NCBI GenBank assembly: GCA_031555315.1
Contig: JAVBUO010000036.1
Span: forward strand, 4,268-68,267
DNA from: JAVBJV01 sp031555315
GTDB taxonomy: Bacteria; Pseudomonadota; Alphaproteobacteria; Acetobacterales; Acetobacteraceae
Direction: 5' to 3'
Length of the DNA: 64,000 nt
The position numbers and the translations under genes are program-made. Numbering within the stretch: position 1 is the stretch's first letter; every line of letters starts with the position of its first letter. Below, in pieces: positions 35,021-43,816 of this stretch. The notes beneath the pieces were generated by a model, which was given only the letters and a program-made list of their open reading frames with translations, did no database searches and had not been told where the DNA came from.

Positions 35021-35892
35021 GGCAGATGCCGCAACCAGCGGCGCACCGTCATCTGCGCCGTGCACCAGCCGATCAGCGCCGTTGCCAACGGCAGCAGCAG
35101 CAAAACCGCCCAGATCGGATCAAACTGGGGATCGACGCTGAACGGCTTCACCAGCCAGGCAAATCCTGCCAGCACGGGCAACGCCAGCAGCGTGCCCAAA
35201 ACCGCCCCCTGTATCGCCAACACCATCGCCCGCACGGCGAACCGCTGGGCGATATAGCCGTCGGTCGCGCCAAGCCCGTGCACGATCTGAATCGCCTCGC
35301 GCCGCACCGCCAGCCCCGAACGCGTGGCAACGGCGATCACGCACACCGCCACCAGCACCACCACCGCCAGCGCCGCTGCGGATGTCGCCTGCACGCTGCG
35401 CGCCAGCAGGGTCAGCCGGCGGACCAGCGTGCTATAACGCTCGACCACCGTCCCCGGTGCAACCGCGGCCAGACGTTCATCCAGATCGTCGAGATCCTCG
35501 GCACGGTCCTCGGCGATGGTCAGCTCCACCACCGCCGGCAGCGGCAGCGCCAGCGACTGGACATTCGTCCCCAGCCACGGGCGCAGCAGATCCCCCAACC
35601 TGCCGTCGTCCATCAGCCGCACATCGGTGATTTCCGGCCGGCCGTGCAGCACTTGCAGAACACGGTCGATCCGGGTCTGCCCGCTGGCCAATGCGACAGC
35701 CGGCTGCGGCACCTGCACGGTCAGTATCGCCGCCGCGCCACCGCGCCAGCGTTCCGCCAACTGCGACGCCGCCAGCGCGCCGGCCAGCGCCAGCGCGGCC
35801 AGAAACACCACCGCCGCCACCATCATCGGCAATAAACGATCGGACAGGGCCCGCTTCAGGCCCAGTGGATCAGCCCGGCGCATGCGACGCAT
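35017..35892 (-). CDS. ftsX: cell-division ABC permease FtsX
   Basis: 291 aa, four membrane segments (one after residue 22, three in the C-terminal half) with a periplasmic domain between the first and second. RREAIQIVHGLGATDGYIAQRF is the conserved FtsX loop. With FtsE it forms the complex at the division site that controls peptidoglycan hydrolases. The start overlaps the ftsE end by 23 bases. Confidence 0.93.
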   Translation of the reverse strand: MRRMRRADPLGLKRALSDRLLPMMVAAVVFLAALALAGALAASQLAERWRGGAAAILTVQVPQPAVALASGQTRIDRVLQVLHGRPEITDVRLMDDGRLGDLLRPWLGTNVQSLALPLPAVVELTIAEDRAEDLDDLDERLAAVAPGTVVERYSTLVRRLTLLARSVQATSAAALAVVVLVAVCVIAVATRSGLAVRREAIQIVHGLGATDGYIAQRFAVRAMVLAIQGAVLGTLLALPVLAGFAWLVKPFSVDPQFDPIWAVLLLLPLATALIGWCTAQMTVRRWLRHLP

Positions 35893-36544
35893 GTTCGTAT
35901 ACCTGACCGGAGACGATCGAAAGCCGCGGCGCCGGATGGCGACCGACCAGCGCCTCGTTGTGGGTGGCCACCACCACTGTCGTTCCCAACCGGTTCAATT
36001 CCTTCAGCAAGACCATCAACCGTTCCGCCTGCGCTTCGTCCAGATTGCCGGTCGGCTCGTCAGCCAGCAACAGCGCCGGGCGCACGATCACCGCCCGCGC
36101 GATCGCCACACGCTGCTGCTCGCCGCCGGACAGATGCGCGGGATAAGCATCCAGCCTGCCCGCCAGCCCCACCCAACGCAACATCTCGGCCGCATCGGCG
36201 GCGATCTGCGCCTCGGGCCGGTGCGCCAGACGCAGCGGCAGCGCAACGTTGTCGAACGCCGAGAGGTGCGGCAGCAGCCGGAAATCCTGAAACACAACGC
36301 CGATCTGACGCCGCAATGCCGGCAGATCGCGCCGGCGCGCTTTTGTCACGTCGGTCCCCAGCAACGACAGACGCCCTCCTGTCGGACGCAGCGACAGATA
36401 CATCAGTCGCAGCAGCGACGTTTTCCCCGCCCCCGACGAACCGAGCAGCCAGCGGAACCCGCCAGCAGGAATGCTGAAATACAGGTCATGCAATACCTCG
36501 GGCCCTGAACCGTAACGTAAGGAAGTTTTCTCGAACCGCACCAT
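35870..36544 (-). CDS. ftsE: cell-division ABC ATPase FtsE
   Basis: 224 aa from the ATG at 36544; an upstream start at 36616 adds residues unlike the family. Walker A GSSGAGKTS (Lys41), signature LSGGEQQR, Walker B ALLLADEPTGNLD and H-loop ATHNE are complete. VVFQDFRLLPHLSAFDNVALPL is the FtsE Q-loop. Cytoplasmic partner of FtsX; ATP use gates septal hydrolase activation. It is divergent from the zinc-ribbon gene. Confidence 0.95.
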   Translation of the reverse strand: MVRFEKTSLRYGSGPEVLHDLYFSIPAGGFRWLLGSSGAGKTSLLRLMYLSLRPTGGRLSLLGTDVTKARRRDLPALRRQIGVVFQDFRLLPHLSAFDNVALPLRLAHRPEAQIAADAAEMLRWVGLAGRLDAYPAHLSGGEQQRVAIARAVIVRPALLLADEPTGNLDEAQAERLMVLLKELNRLGTTVVVATHNEALVGRHPAPRLSIVSGQVYEHASHAPG

Positions 36545-36705
36545 ATTTGTGCCGCAACTCGCGCCTATGGACCTGCTGAAACGTGCCAAACCGACACTTC
36601 GAAGCGAAACTGCCACGTTTGCCGTAATCAGGTCATCCCGGCAGATGGCGTGGAAAGAAATTTAAGTACTTCCGTTTTAGACGAATTTCGGGGAAATATC
36701 GACCC

Positions 36706-37395
36706 ATGCGAATAGTTTGTCCCGCCTGCTCTGCCGAATACGAGATCCCCGACCACGCCGTCCCCGCCAAGGGCGCGGAGGTGTGCTGCGCCGCGTGCGG
36801 CGACGTGTGGTTCATCGCACCGCCTGGCGCAGCGGCTGTGTCCACCCCGCCGGTAGCTGCAGACAAGACAACGAACACCGAACTGGAAGTGCCCGCCTAT
36901 GCCGGGGCCGGGTACATCGACGAAGGTCTGTCCTATCCGGCGCACATGCCGGCGCCTCTGTACGAACAGGAAGCCCCCCCCGTTTCGGCGCGGCATGCGC
37001 CGTCGCAGTCGTTCCAGACGCCGCCGGCCCAGGAACGGCCCGCCGACACGATGCGTTCGTGGTCCAGAGAGCCAACCGTCCGGACCCCGGTACCCAGAGA
37101 ACCACTGGCCAGAGAATCAGCCAGAGAACAGGCGGCCAGAGAACAGGCGGCCAGAGAGCAGGCGGCCAAAGAGCTGGCGGCCAAAGAGCTGGCGGCCAAA
37201 AAGCTGGCAGCCAAGGCTGCACGGCAGAGATCAGATCCGGGCAAACCACTCATCTCGGGTCGCACCATCGCCATTGCCTGGGCAGCCAGCATCATACTGC
37301 TGCTCTGTTCCGCCGGTGCGGGCCTGATGTTCCGTGACGACGTGGTCGTCGCATGGCCCCCCAGCGCCCGCCTCTACGCTTGGATCGGCCACTAG
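36706..37395 (+). CDS. MJ0042-type zinc-ribbon membrane protein
   Basis: 229 aa. The N-terminal zinc ribbon has ligand pairs C5/C8 and C28/C31 (VCPAC, CAAC). Next come a Pro/Ala-rich region, six 5-residue repeats (AREQA, AKELA, AKKLA, residues 139-168), and a membrane segment near 187-208. Proteins of this type sit beside ftsE in many alphaproteobacteria; function is not established. The DNA behind the repeats is a 15-bp tandem repeat that could vary in copy number. Its TAG stop codon is formed by the start of palindromic repeat copy 3. Confidence 0.85.
   Translation: MRIVCPACSAEYEIPDHAVPAKGAEVCCAACGDVWFIAPPGAAAVSTPPVAADKTTNTELEVPAYAGAGYIDEGLSYPAHMPAPLYEQEAPPVSARHAPSQSFQTPPAQERPADTMRSWSREPTVRTPVPREPLARESAREQAAREQAAREQAAKELAAKELAAKKLAAKAARQRSDPGKPLISGRTIAIAWAASIILLLCSAGAGLMFRDDVVVAWPPSARLYAWIGH
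37120..37209 (+). repeat. 15-bp tandem repeat, six units
   Basis: Six uninterrupted units beginning GCCAGAGAACAGGCG or GCCAAAGAGCTGGCG, in frame with the zinc-ribbon protein. Units 1-3 and 4-6 form two sub-types differing at a few positions. In-frame length means gain or loss of units would keep the protein readable, so it may be a coding microsatellite that sets linker or coiled-coil length. Confidence 0.85.
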
Positions 37396-37498
37396 AGCAT
37401 TTCCCGTTTACTCTGGTTCACGGAAAATACTCTCGGTCTTTGTCTGCCGAGCATCTTCACGTGACCGGGTGATCCCACCCGATCACGATCTGCTCTAA
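37392..37498 (+). repeat. composite palindromic repeat, copy 3
   Basis: About 106 bp, the full-length form. The first palindromic half runs CTAGAGCATTTCCC to GGAAAATACTCT; a CGGTCTTTGTCTGCC linker follows; the second half runs GAGCATCTTCACG to GATCTGCTCTA. It begins in the stop codon of the zinc-ribbon gene (CAC TAG AGC). Copy 1 at 11058 is its inverse, and copy 2 at 31254 is its second half alone. No open frame or transposase is inside, so it is a REP/BIME or MITE-like element. Confidence 0.8.
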
Positions 37499-37603
37499 CC
37501 AACCGGCGTCTTGACCACGCATTCTCCGTTTGTCATCATTCGGGATGAATCGTCCGGTCGTGCTTGCACGCATACGGCAATAGCCACACAAAAGGCTTCG
37601 AGA

Positions 37604-38596
37604 ATGCTTTGGCTCAAACGGAAGCTTGGCCAGTACGTCATTGATCCCGTCATCATGCGGTCCTTGAGATATATCGCCCGCTACAAGCAGGCGGAATTGC
37701 AGCATATCCTTGCGCCCTATCTGCCGCAGACGCCGAATATCAAGCAGGTCCGTCCCGACACACACCTGACCTACGTGCCGGACCAGAGCTTCTTCAGTAC
37801 GCTCGACGGCCCATATATGGCGACGGCCAATTGTCAGGGCATCGATTTCTATCACCGCAAATTCGTCGATTTCTGCCGTCAACTGAAATACCCGCCGGCC
37901 GTAGACCGCAAACTCTGGGAATTCGCCTTCATCCATCAGCACCTGCTCGAAGCCGGCATGCTGACGAAAGGGCGACGCGGACTGGTGTTCGGCGTCGGTC
38001 TGGAGCGCTTGCCGGCGCTGTTCGCCGCCCAGGGGATAGACATCCTGGCAACCGACGCACCGCCGGATATTGCCGACCCCGGCTGGACCGAAACGGCTCA
38101 GCATTCAGGCGCGCTGGAACAGCTTTTCTTTCCGGATCTGGTCGATGAAGCGACGTTCCGCGCCCACGTCACCTACGAACCCGCCGACATGAACAACATC
38201 GGCGCCCACCTGCACGGATTCGACTTCTGCTGGTCATCCTGCTGTTTTGAACATCTGGGCAGCCTCCGGCATGGGCTGGACTTCGTGAAGAACACGATGA
38301 AAACCCTGAAACCGGGCGGCATTTCCGTGCACACGACGGAGCTGAACCTGTCCTCGAACACGGACACGCTCGAGACCGGCATGACGGTGCTGTACCGTCC
38401 GCGCGACCTGGAACAGCTGATCGCCGAACTGCGCGCCGACGGGCATATCGTCAAGGAACTGCCGATCAGACCCGGCCTGTCCTACATCGACGGATTCATC
38501 GATGTCCCGCCGCACACGACGAATGCATTCATCAAGCTGACCATTGGCCAGTACATCTCGACCTCGGTCGGGATCGTCATCCAAAAAGGCGGCTGA
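37604..38596 (+). CDS. SAM-dependent methyltransferase, tandem copy 1
   Basis: 330 aa from the ATG at 37604, chosen because it matches the start of copy 2 (WLKRKLGQ). GRRGLVFGVGLERLPALFA with ILATDAPPD is the SAM-binding site, FDFCWSSCCFEHLG is the acidic motif region, and TMKTLKPGGISVHTTELNL is the usual strand-5 block. Predicted class I methyltransferase of unknown substrate, possibly for surface glycans. The middle and C-terminal DNA is nearly identical to copy 2, while the N-terminal third has diverged. Confidence 0.82.
   Translation: MLWLKRKLGQYVIDPVIMRSLRYIARYKQAELQHILAPYLPQTPNIKQVRPDTHLTYVPDQSFFSTLDGPYMATANCQGIDFYHRKFVDFCRQLKYPPAVDRKLWEFAFIHQHLLEAGMLTKGRRGLVFGVGLERLPALFAAQGIDILATDAPPDIADPGWTETAQHSGALEQLFFPDLVDEATFRAHVTYEPADMNNIGAHLHGFDFCWSSCCFEHLGSLRHGLDFVKNTMKTLKPGGISVHTTELNLSSNTDTLETGMTVLYRPRDLEQLIAELRADGHIVKELPIRPGLSYIDGFIDVPPHTTNAFIKLTIGQYISTSVGIVIQKGG
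38101..38500 (+). repeat. long direct repeat within the methyltransferase pair
   Basis: The DNA of about 38101-38500 recurs at about 39213-39612 (offset 1112) with few mismatches, in two near-identical blocks separated by a more variable stretch around 38370-38405. The pattern, near identity in patches inside otherwise diverged genes, points to gene conversion or a recent partial duplication. It is long enough to support recombination between the two genes. Confidence 0.7.
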
Positions 38597-38617
38597 TCAG
38601 AACCGTATCTGGGCTTG

Positions 38618-38662
38618 ACCGGACAGTCCGTTTCAGATTCAACCTGAAACGGGCCGTCCGGT
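38618..38662 (+). terminator. strong hairpin between the methyltransferase copies
   Basis: A 19-bp inverted repeat starting ACCGGAC and ending GTCCGGT, with only two mismatches or wobble pairs and a 7-base loop (ATTCAAC). It lies 22 bases after copy 1 and 44 before copy 2 and is followed by TATTTCGG, a weak T-run. It may terminate or process the transcript between the two copies. Confidence 0.6.
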
Positions 38663-38706
38663 TATTTCGGTCGAAGAGTTCGCTCCCGAGGTATAGGAAA
38701 ATACTT

Positions 38707-39708
38707 GTGACATCCTGGCTGAAGCGAAAACTGGGGCAGCATGTCCTCGATCCCATCGTGATGCGAACAATGAGATACATCGGCCGCTACAAACGCGCCG
38801 AATTGCGGGATCTTCTTTCCGCCCTGCCACCGGAACCCATGCGGTCACACGCCAAGCAGACCATCCCCTATGAAGGCCTGCTCCATATTCCGGATCAGGC
38901 CATATCCGGCACACTCGACGGCCCATATATGGCAACGGCCAATTGCCGCGGGGTCGATTTCTATCACCCTGAATACGTCGCGCTCTGCAACCGCCTGAAA
39001 ATTACCCCCGACCTACGTCGCAAACTCTGGGAATTCGCCTTCATCCATCAGCACCTGCGCGAAGCCGGGATGCTGACGAAAGGGCGGCGCGGGCTGGTGT
39101 TCGGCGTCGGGCAGGAACGGCTCCCATCGCTGTTTTCCGCACTCGGCATCCAAGTCGTCGCAACCGACGCGCCACCGGACATTGCCGACCCCGGCTGGAT
39201 TGAAACGGCACAGCATTCAGGCGCGCTGGAACAGCTTTTCTTTCCGGATCTGGTGGATGAAGCGACGTTCCGCGCCCACGTCACCTACGAACCCGCCGAC
39301 ATGAACAACATCGGCGCCCATCTGCGCGGATTCGACTTCTGCTGGTCATCCTGCTGTTTTGAACATCTGGGTAGCCTCCAGCATGGGCTGGACTTCGTGA
39401 AGAACACGATGAAAACCCTGAAACCGGGCGGCATTTCCGTGCACACGACGGAACTGAACCTGTCCTCGAATGACGACACGCTCGACACAGGCCCGACGGT
39501 TCTGTTCCGCCGGCGCGACATTGAACAGCTGATCGCCGAACTGCGCGCCGACGGGCATATCGTCAAGGAACTGCCGATCAGACCCGGCCTGTCCTATATC
39601 GACGGCCTCGTCGACGTTCCGCCGTACAGGGAGGATGTGCACCTCAAACTGACCATCGGCCAGTACGTTTCGACTTCGGTCGGAATTGTCGTTCAGAAAG
39701 GCGGTTGA
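38707..39708 (+). CDS. SAM-dependent methyltransferase, tandem copy 2
   Basis: 333 aa from a GTG. Same motifs as copy 1: GRRGLVFGVGQERLPSLFS, VVATDAPPDIADPGW, FDFCWSSCCFEHLG, TLKPGGISVHTTELNL, and IVKELPIRPGLSYIDG near the end. The N-terminal part differs in the region after RAELRDLLSALPPEP. Location is cytoplasmic; substrate unknown. The stop is 22 bases from the convergent TIGR02302 gene. Confidence 0.82.
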   Translation: MTSWLKRKLGQHVLDPIVMRTMRYIGRYKRAELRDLLSALPPEPMRSHAKQTIPYEGLLHIPDQAISGTLDGPYMATANCRGVDFYHPEYVALCNRLKITPDLRRKLWEFAFIHQHLREAGMLTKGRRGLVFGVGQERLPSLFSALGIQVVATDAPPDIADPGWIETAQHSGALEQLFFPDLVDEATFRAHVTYEPADMNNIGAHLRGFDFCWSSCCFEHLGSLQHGLDFVKNTMKTLKPGGISVHTTELNLSSNDDTLDTGPTVLFRRRDIEQLIAELRADGHIVKELPIRPGLSYIDGLVDVPPYREDVHLKLTIGQYVSTSVGIVVQKGG

Positions 39709-39729
39709 TCCGGCGCCATCGCCCGGTCG

Positions 39730-42270
39730 TCAGAACCGTTTCAGCAAACGGTCGATATACTCCAGTTCTGTGGCAGGCCGGCTTCGGTCGGCGCCGCGGC
39801 GGCGCAGCTCTTCTTGGATGTCGCGCACACGCTGACGTTCGGGCCGATCGGGCAGCGCGGTTTCGTCGCCCGGGTCGTCGGCTTCGCCCATGGAACGCCC
39901 CAGCGGATCGCGATCGCCTTCGCCGCGGTTGCGCGGCATCCGCCCGCCGCCCCGCATCGCCTGCGCTTCGCCCTGCTGCCCGCCTTCGCCGAACTGGCTG
40001 GCCATCTGGCGCGACATTTCGCGGCTGCTTTGCAGCAACGCCTCGAGCGCGCGGCGCTGGGCGTTGCGGGCCGCTTCGTCCCGGCGCGCCGCCAGCGCCT
40101 CGGCCGCCGCCACCATGGCGCGATCGGCAACGGACAGGCCCTGCGGAATGTCGCCGGTCAGGTCGCCGTACTGCTGCATGACCTCGCCCAATGCACGCCG
40201 CAGCGCCTGCTGCTGGCGCAGATCGACCGCCCGATCGGCGGGCCGCGCCGCTGGCGCCTGCTCCGGCCGCGGCAAGGCGGGCATCTGCGCCGCCGCATCG
40301 CGCATCCGGCTGTTGTCCATCAGGGCGGCCTCGCGCTGCACCAGATCTTCCATGACGCTCATCTGGTTCTCGCCGCGCTGGCGGCGCTCGGCGTTGCGCT
40401 GCTGGTCCGGTGATCCGCGCTGGCGTTGCAGCAGCCGGTCCAGAAGTTCGTCGAGCTCGGCCATCTGCCGGCCCGCATCCCCGGGCCGGTTTTCCTGCAA
40501 AGACTGCCGAACGCCGTCCAACAGCCGGTTCATCTCGCGCCGCGCCGCTTCGTCCAGGGCGGGATCCTGTCGTGTGTTCTCGCGCCGCAGCGCCTCCATA
40601 TGGCGGGCAATGGCGCCGCGCAGTTCCCGCAGCGCCTGCTCCGGATCCGCCTGCGGTTCCGCAGTGGCACCCTCCTCGTCCTCACCCGGTGCGGCATCGC
40701 GGTTCAAATACGCGTGCAGTGCATCCTGCAGATGCGCGCGGGCATCTTCCAGCGCCTGCGCCGTGCGCGTCGAAACCCCTTCCTCGACGCGCAGCGCCAG
40801 TTCCCACAACAGCGCCTGCACCTCGCCGGCCGCCGCGCTGCGCCGACGATCGCGCTGCAGCCGGGCGCGCGCCGCAACCACGCCCAGATAGACCACGATG
40901 TCGTCGCCATAAGCCGCCGGCGCAAGATTCACCTCGTCCAGCCGGAGCATGGCCGCGCGCCGGTCTGCCGACACCGCCAGCGCGCGGCGGATATCGATCA
41001 GTGCCCGCGCCACGGGATGGGTGAACATGCGCTCCGGCAGCTTGAACTGTGCTTCGTCGGACAGGCCTTCCTGTTCACGTCCATCGTGCGCGCGCAGCCG
41101 CGCCGTCACCTCCAGCCCTGCCCAGGGATGCTCGGTCAGATCGACCCACAGCGTCTCGCCGATGTTGCGCGTCTCGCCAACCGGCAGCGGCACGGGGATG
41201 ACCAGCGGCGCGGCATCGGGCTTCTCCCGCAGACGCAACTCCACCGTCAGCGCCGTCACGCCCCAGTCGTCCTCGGCATGCCATGGCAGACGCAACCTCA
41301 GGTCGCGCTCCCCGCGGCCGGGCGGCGCCGTGAACGCAACGCGCGGCGGCGTGTCCGCCTGCACCGCGACACGCCAGACGGCGGTGGCCTGTCCGTGCAC
41401 CGTCACACGCAGCGTCGTGCTCTCGGTCAAAGTTTGTTCGGCGGCAAAGCTCGCCGCATCCAGCCGGCGCAGTTCGGCCTGACGTGTTCCCACCCACAGC
41501 GCGGGCGTCGCCGTAACCCCGGTCATGCTGATCGACAGGCGCGACCCTTCCGGCGCCGATACGTCGCCGCCCGCCGTATCCAGCAGCAACGGCGCCCGCC
41601 CGGTATAGGCCGGCGGCGTCACCCATGCCTCGAGCACCGCGATGTCCGCCCGCGCCGCGCCCTGCGGCCAGAGCGCCTGACGCAAAAGGCGCGGGGCCTC
41701 GTGTCCCGTCATCACGAACGCGGCAACCAGCGCCACCAGCAACGCCGCGCGGATCGCATACGGATCGGCCGCGACCAGCCCGGCACGCGGCCACGACAGG
41801 CGCAGATGCCGCACCTGTTCGCGCAGGCGACCGATATGCACCTGCCAGAAATCGAGCCCGACGCCCTGCGCCACCGGACGGTCGGCCAGCCCCTGCAACG
41901 GGCGGTGCCGTAGCCCGCTGTCGCGTTCCAGCCGGCGGTCCGCCGCCGCGCGATCGGGAATCCGGCAGCGGCGCAGCCCACGCAGCAACAGCACGAGGAA
42001 CGCCGCTGCCAGCACGCTCAGCGTCAGCGCGTGCCCCCAGACCGGCAGGTGCGCCGCCACGCCGGACAGCGCCAGCAGCAGCGCCACGCCCAGCACGCAC
42101 AGCGCCGGAAACAGCGCCGGCCAGACCTGTTCCCACAGCAGCACCGCGCGCGCCAGAAACCGCCGCCGCCCAAGTCCGGGCGGCAGGTCCGGCGGATCCG
42201 CAGGACGGCGGTTGGCAGCACTCACGACACGATCCTCATCGATGCACGCCGAACGCACCTCGTCCGGCAA
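39730..42270 (-). CDS. TIGR02302/DUF4175 alphaproteobacterial membrane protein
   Basis: 846 aa. Two hydrophobic segments near the N-terminus (about residues 44-100) and one near 175-190, then a large beta-rich domain (PPAYTGRAPLLLDTAGG, TPPRVAFTAPP) and a long C-terminal low-complexity helical part rich in Arg, Glu and Gln (RQMAELDELLDRLLQRQRG). This is the layout of the TIGR02302 low-complexity family of alphaproteobacteria. Role unknown; the family regularly follows lysA, as here (gap 73 bases), which supports operon membership. Confidence 0.85.
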   Translation of the reverse strand: MPDEVRSACIDEDRVVSAANRRPADPPDLPPGLGRRRFLARAVLLWEQVWPALFPALCVLGVALLLALSGVAAHLPVWGHALTLSVLAAAFLVLLLRGLRRCRIPDRAAADRRLERDSGLRHRPLQGLADRPVAQGVGLDFWQVHIGRLREQVRHLRLSWPRAGLVAADPYAIRAALLVALVAAFVMTGHEAPRLLRQALWPQGAARADIAVLEAWVTPPAYTGRAPLLLDTAGGDVSAPEGSRLSISMTGVTATPALWVGTRQAELRRLDAASFAAEQTLTESTTLRVTVHGQATAVWRVAVQADTPPRVAFTAPPGRGERDLRLRLPWHAEDDWGVTALTVELRLREKPDAAPLVIPVPLPVGETRNIGETLWVDLTEHPWAGLEVTARLRAHDGREQEGLSDEAQFKLPERMFTHPVARALIDIRRALAVSADRRAAMLRLDEVNLAPAAYGDDIVVYLGVVAARARLQRDRRRSAAAGEVQALLWELALRVEEGVSTRTAQALEDARAHLQDALHAYLNRDAAPGEDEEGATAEPQADPEQALRELRGAIARHMEALRRENTRQDPALDEAARREMNRLLDGVRQSLQENRPGDAGRQMAELDELLDRLLQRQRGSPDQQRNAERRQRGENQMSVMEDLVQREAALMDNSRMRDAAAQMPALPRPEQAPAARPADRAVDLRQQQALRRALGEVMQQYGDLTGDIPQGLSVADRAMVAAAEALAARRDEAARNAQRRALEALLQSSREMSRQMASQFGEGGQQGEAQAMRGGGRMPRNRGEGDRDPLGRSMGEADDPGDETALPDRPERQRVRDIQEELRRRGADRSRPATELEYIDRLLKRF

Positions 42271-42343
42271 CGCTCCACGATTACCGGAAAGACAGAAACG
42301 ATGTCACGCGTTCACCGCGCCCATTACGCAAGCGGTCCGGCTT

Positions 42344-43672
42344 TCACAACCAGGGCGGCAGGATCTCGTCCTTCCACAACGCCTCCAGCGGCTGGCGCGC
42401 CCGGATCACCGCATACTGCGCCCCATCCACCATCACCTCGACCGCCATCGGGCGCGAGTTGTAGGTGCTGCCCATCGACGCCCCATAGGCGCCGGCGTCC
42501 AGAATGGCGACCCGCTCGCCCACCGGCAGCGGCGGCAGCATGCGGTTGCGCGTGAACGTATCGCTGCTTTCGCAGATCGGCCCCACCACATGGGCGGGCG
42601 ACAGCTCCGCCGTGTACTGTGCGGCCGACAGCGGCAGAATGCCGTGCCACGCGCCGTACATCGCCGGGCGCTGCAGATCGTTCATGCCGGCATCCAGAAT
42701 CGTGTAGCGATGATTGTAGGTCGTCTTGCTCAGCGTGACGCGGGCCAGCAGCACCCCCGCCTTGCCGACCAGGAACCGCCCCGGCTCGACCATCACCGGC
42801 AGGCCGAGACCGCCCAGCGTTTCACGAATGGCGCTGGCAAACGCGGCCGACGAGATCGCCACCTCGTCGCGATAGGCGATGCCGATACCGCCGCCGCAGT
42901 CGACGCACTGCACGCGCAGCCCGCGCGCCTGCAAGTCGCGCACCAGTTCCGCCACCCGCGCATACGCTTCGCGATACGGCGCGACCGAGGTGATCTGGCT
43001 GCCGATATGCACGGCGATCCCCACCGGCTCGATCCCCGGCAGACGGCTGGCGCGTTCGTACAGCAGCGCCGCATCGGCGAACGGAATCCCGAACTTGTTG
43101 TCGGCGCGCCCGGTGGTGATCTTCTCGTGCGTGCCCGCATCGACATCCGGGTTGATCCGCAGCGCCACCCGCGCCGTCCTGCCCATCGACACCGCCAGCG
43201 CCGACAGCATGTCGAGCTCTTCGGCGCTTTCGACGTTCATCTGGCGGATCCCCGCCGCCAGCGCGCAGCCCATCTCGACCGGCGTCTTACCGACCCCGGA
43301 AAACACGATCCGTTCCGCCGGCACCCCGGCCGCCAGCGCGCGACGCAGCTCGCCCTCGCTGACCACGTCGGCCCCCGCCCCTTCGCGCGCGAACAGCGCC
43401 AGCACCGCGATGTTGTCGTTCGCCTTCACCGCATAATGGATCGACGCCTGCAGCCCCGCATCGCGCAACGCACCGTCCAGCCCCCGGTAACGCCCACGCA
43501 TCGCCGCAGCGGAATAAACGAACGCTGGCGTGCCGAGCTCGTCGGCGATCCGCGACAGCGGCACGTCTTCCATCATCAGCCCGTCCATCGCATGCATCGA
43601 CAGATGCGCGCGCACGGCGAGCAGTTCGGCGAACGACGGATCTTCGCCCGTTGGCGCTGGGTGTCCGGCCAT
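42344..43672 (-). CDS. lysA: diaminopimelate decarboxylase
   Basis: 442 aa. Makes lysine from meso-diaminopimelate. The PLP lysine is K83 in HYAVKAND; GGGIGIAY binds phosphate, HIGSQI and VEPGRFLVG are substrate-site blocks, and CESSDTF holds the catalytic cysteine across the dimer interface. The stretch before MMEDVPL (33 residues) is longer than usual, so translation might begin at a later Met, but no better ribosome site is clear. It starts three bases after lptM. Confidence 0.96.
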   Translation of the reverse strand: MAGHPAPTGEDPSFAELLAVRAHLSMHAMDGLMMEDVPLSRIADELGTPAFVYSAAAMRGRYRGLDGALRDAGLQASIHYAVKANDNIAVLALFAREGAGADVVSEGELRRALAAGVPAERIVFSGVGKTPVEMGCALAAGIRQMNVESAEELDMLSALAVSMGRTARVALRINPDVDAGTHEKITTGRADNKFGIPFADAALLYERASRLPGIEPVGIAVHIGSQITSVAPYREAYARVAELVRDLQARGLRVQCVDCGGGIGIAYRDEVAISSAAFASAIRETLGGLGLPVMVEPGRFLVGKAGVLLARVTLSKTTYNHRYTILDAGMNDLQRPAMYGAWHGILPLSAAQYTAELSPAHVVGPICESSDTFTRNRMLPPLPVGERVAILDAGAYGASMGSTYNSRPMAVEVMVDGAQYAVIRARQPLEALWKDEILPPWL

Positions 43673-43675
43673 GCG

Positions 43676-43816
43676 TCAGCGCGCCGGGTAGGTGCGTGGA
43701 TAGGTGATCTCGCTCGCCGGGCCTTCCGGCGTCGGCGCACCGCGCTTGCCGCAGGCAGCCAGCCCCGCCAGCAGCGCCAGCACCAGTACGGAACGAACGA
43801 ATGTCGAAACCATCAT
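43676..43816 (-). CDS. lptM: LptM-like small lipoprotein
   Basis: 46 aa. Signal peptide ending in lipobox LAAC (Cys22) followed by GKRGAPTPEGP, the short pattern of the LptM/YifL lipoproteins that sit beside lysA in many proteobacteria. In E. coli LptM helps the LptD translocon mature. Too short for most gene finders. It overlaps argH by four bases and precedes lysA by three. Confidence 0.82.
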   Translation of the reverse strand: MMVSTFVRSVLVLALLAGLAACGKRGAPTPEGPASEITYPRTYPAR

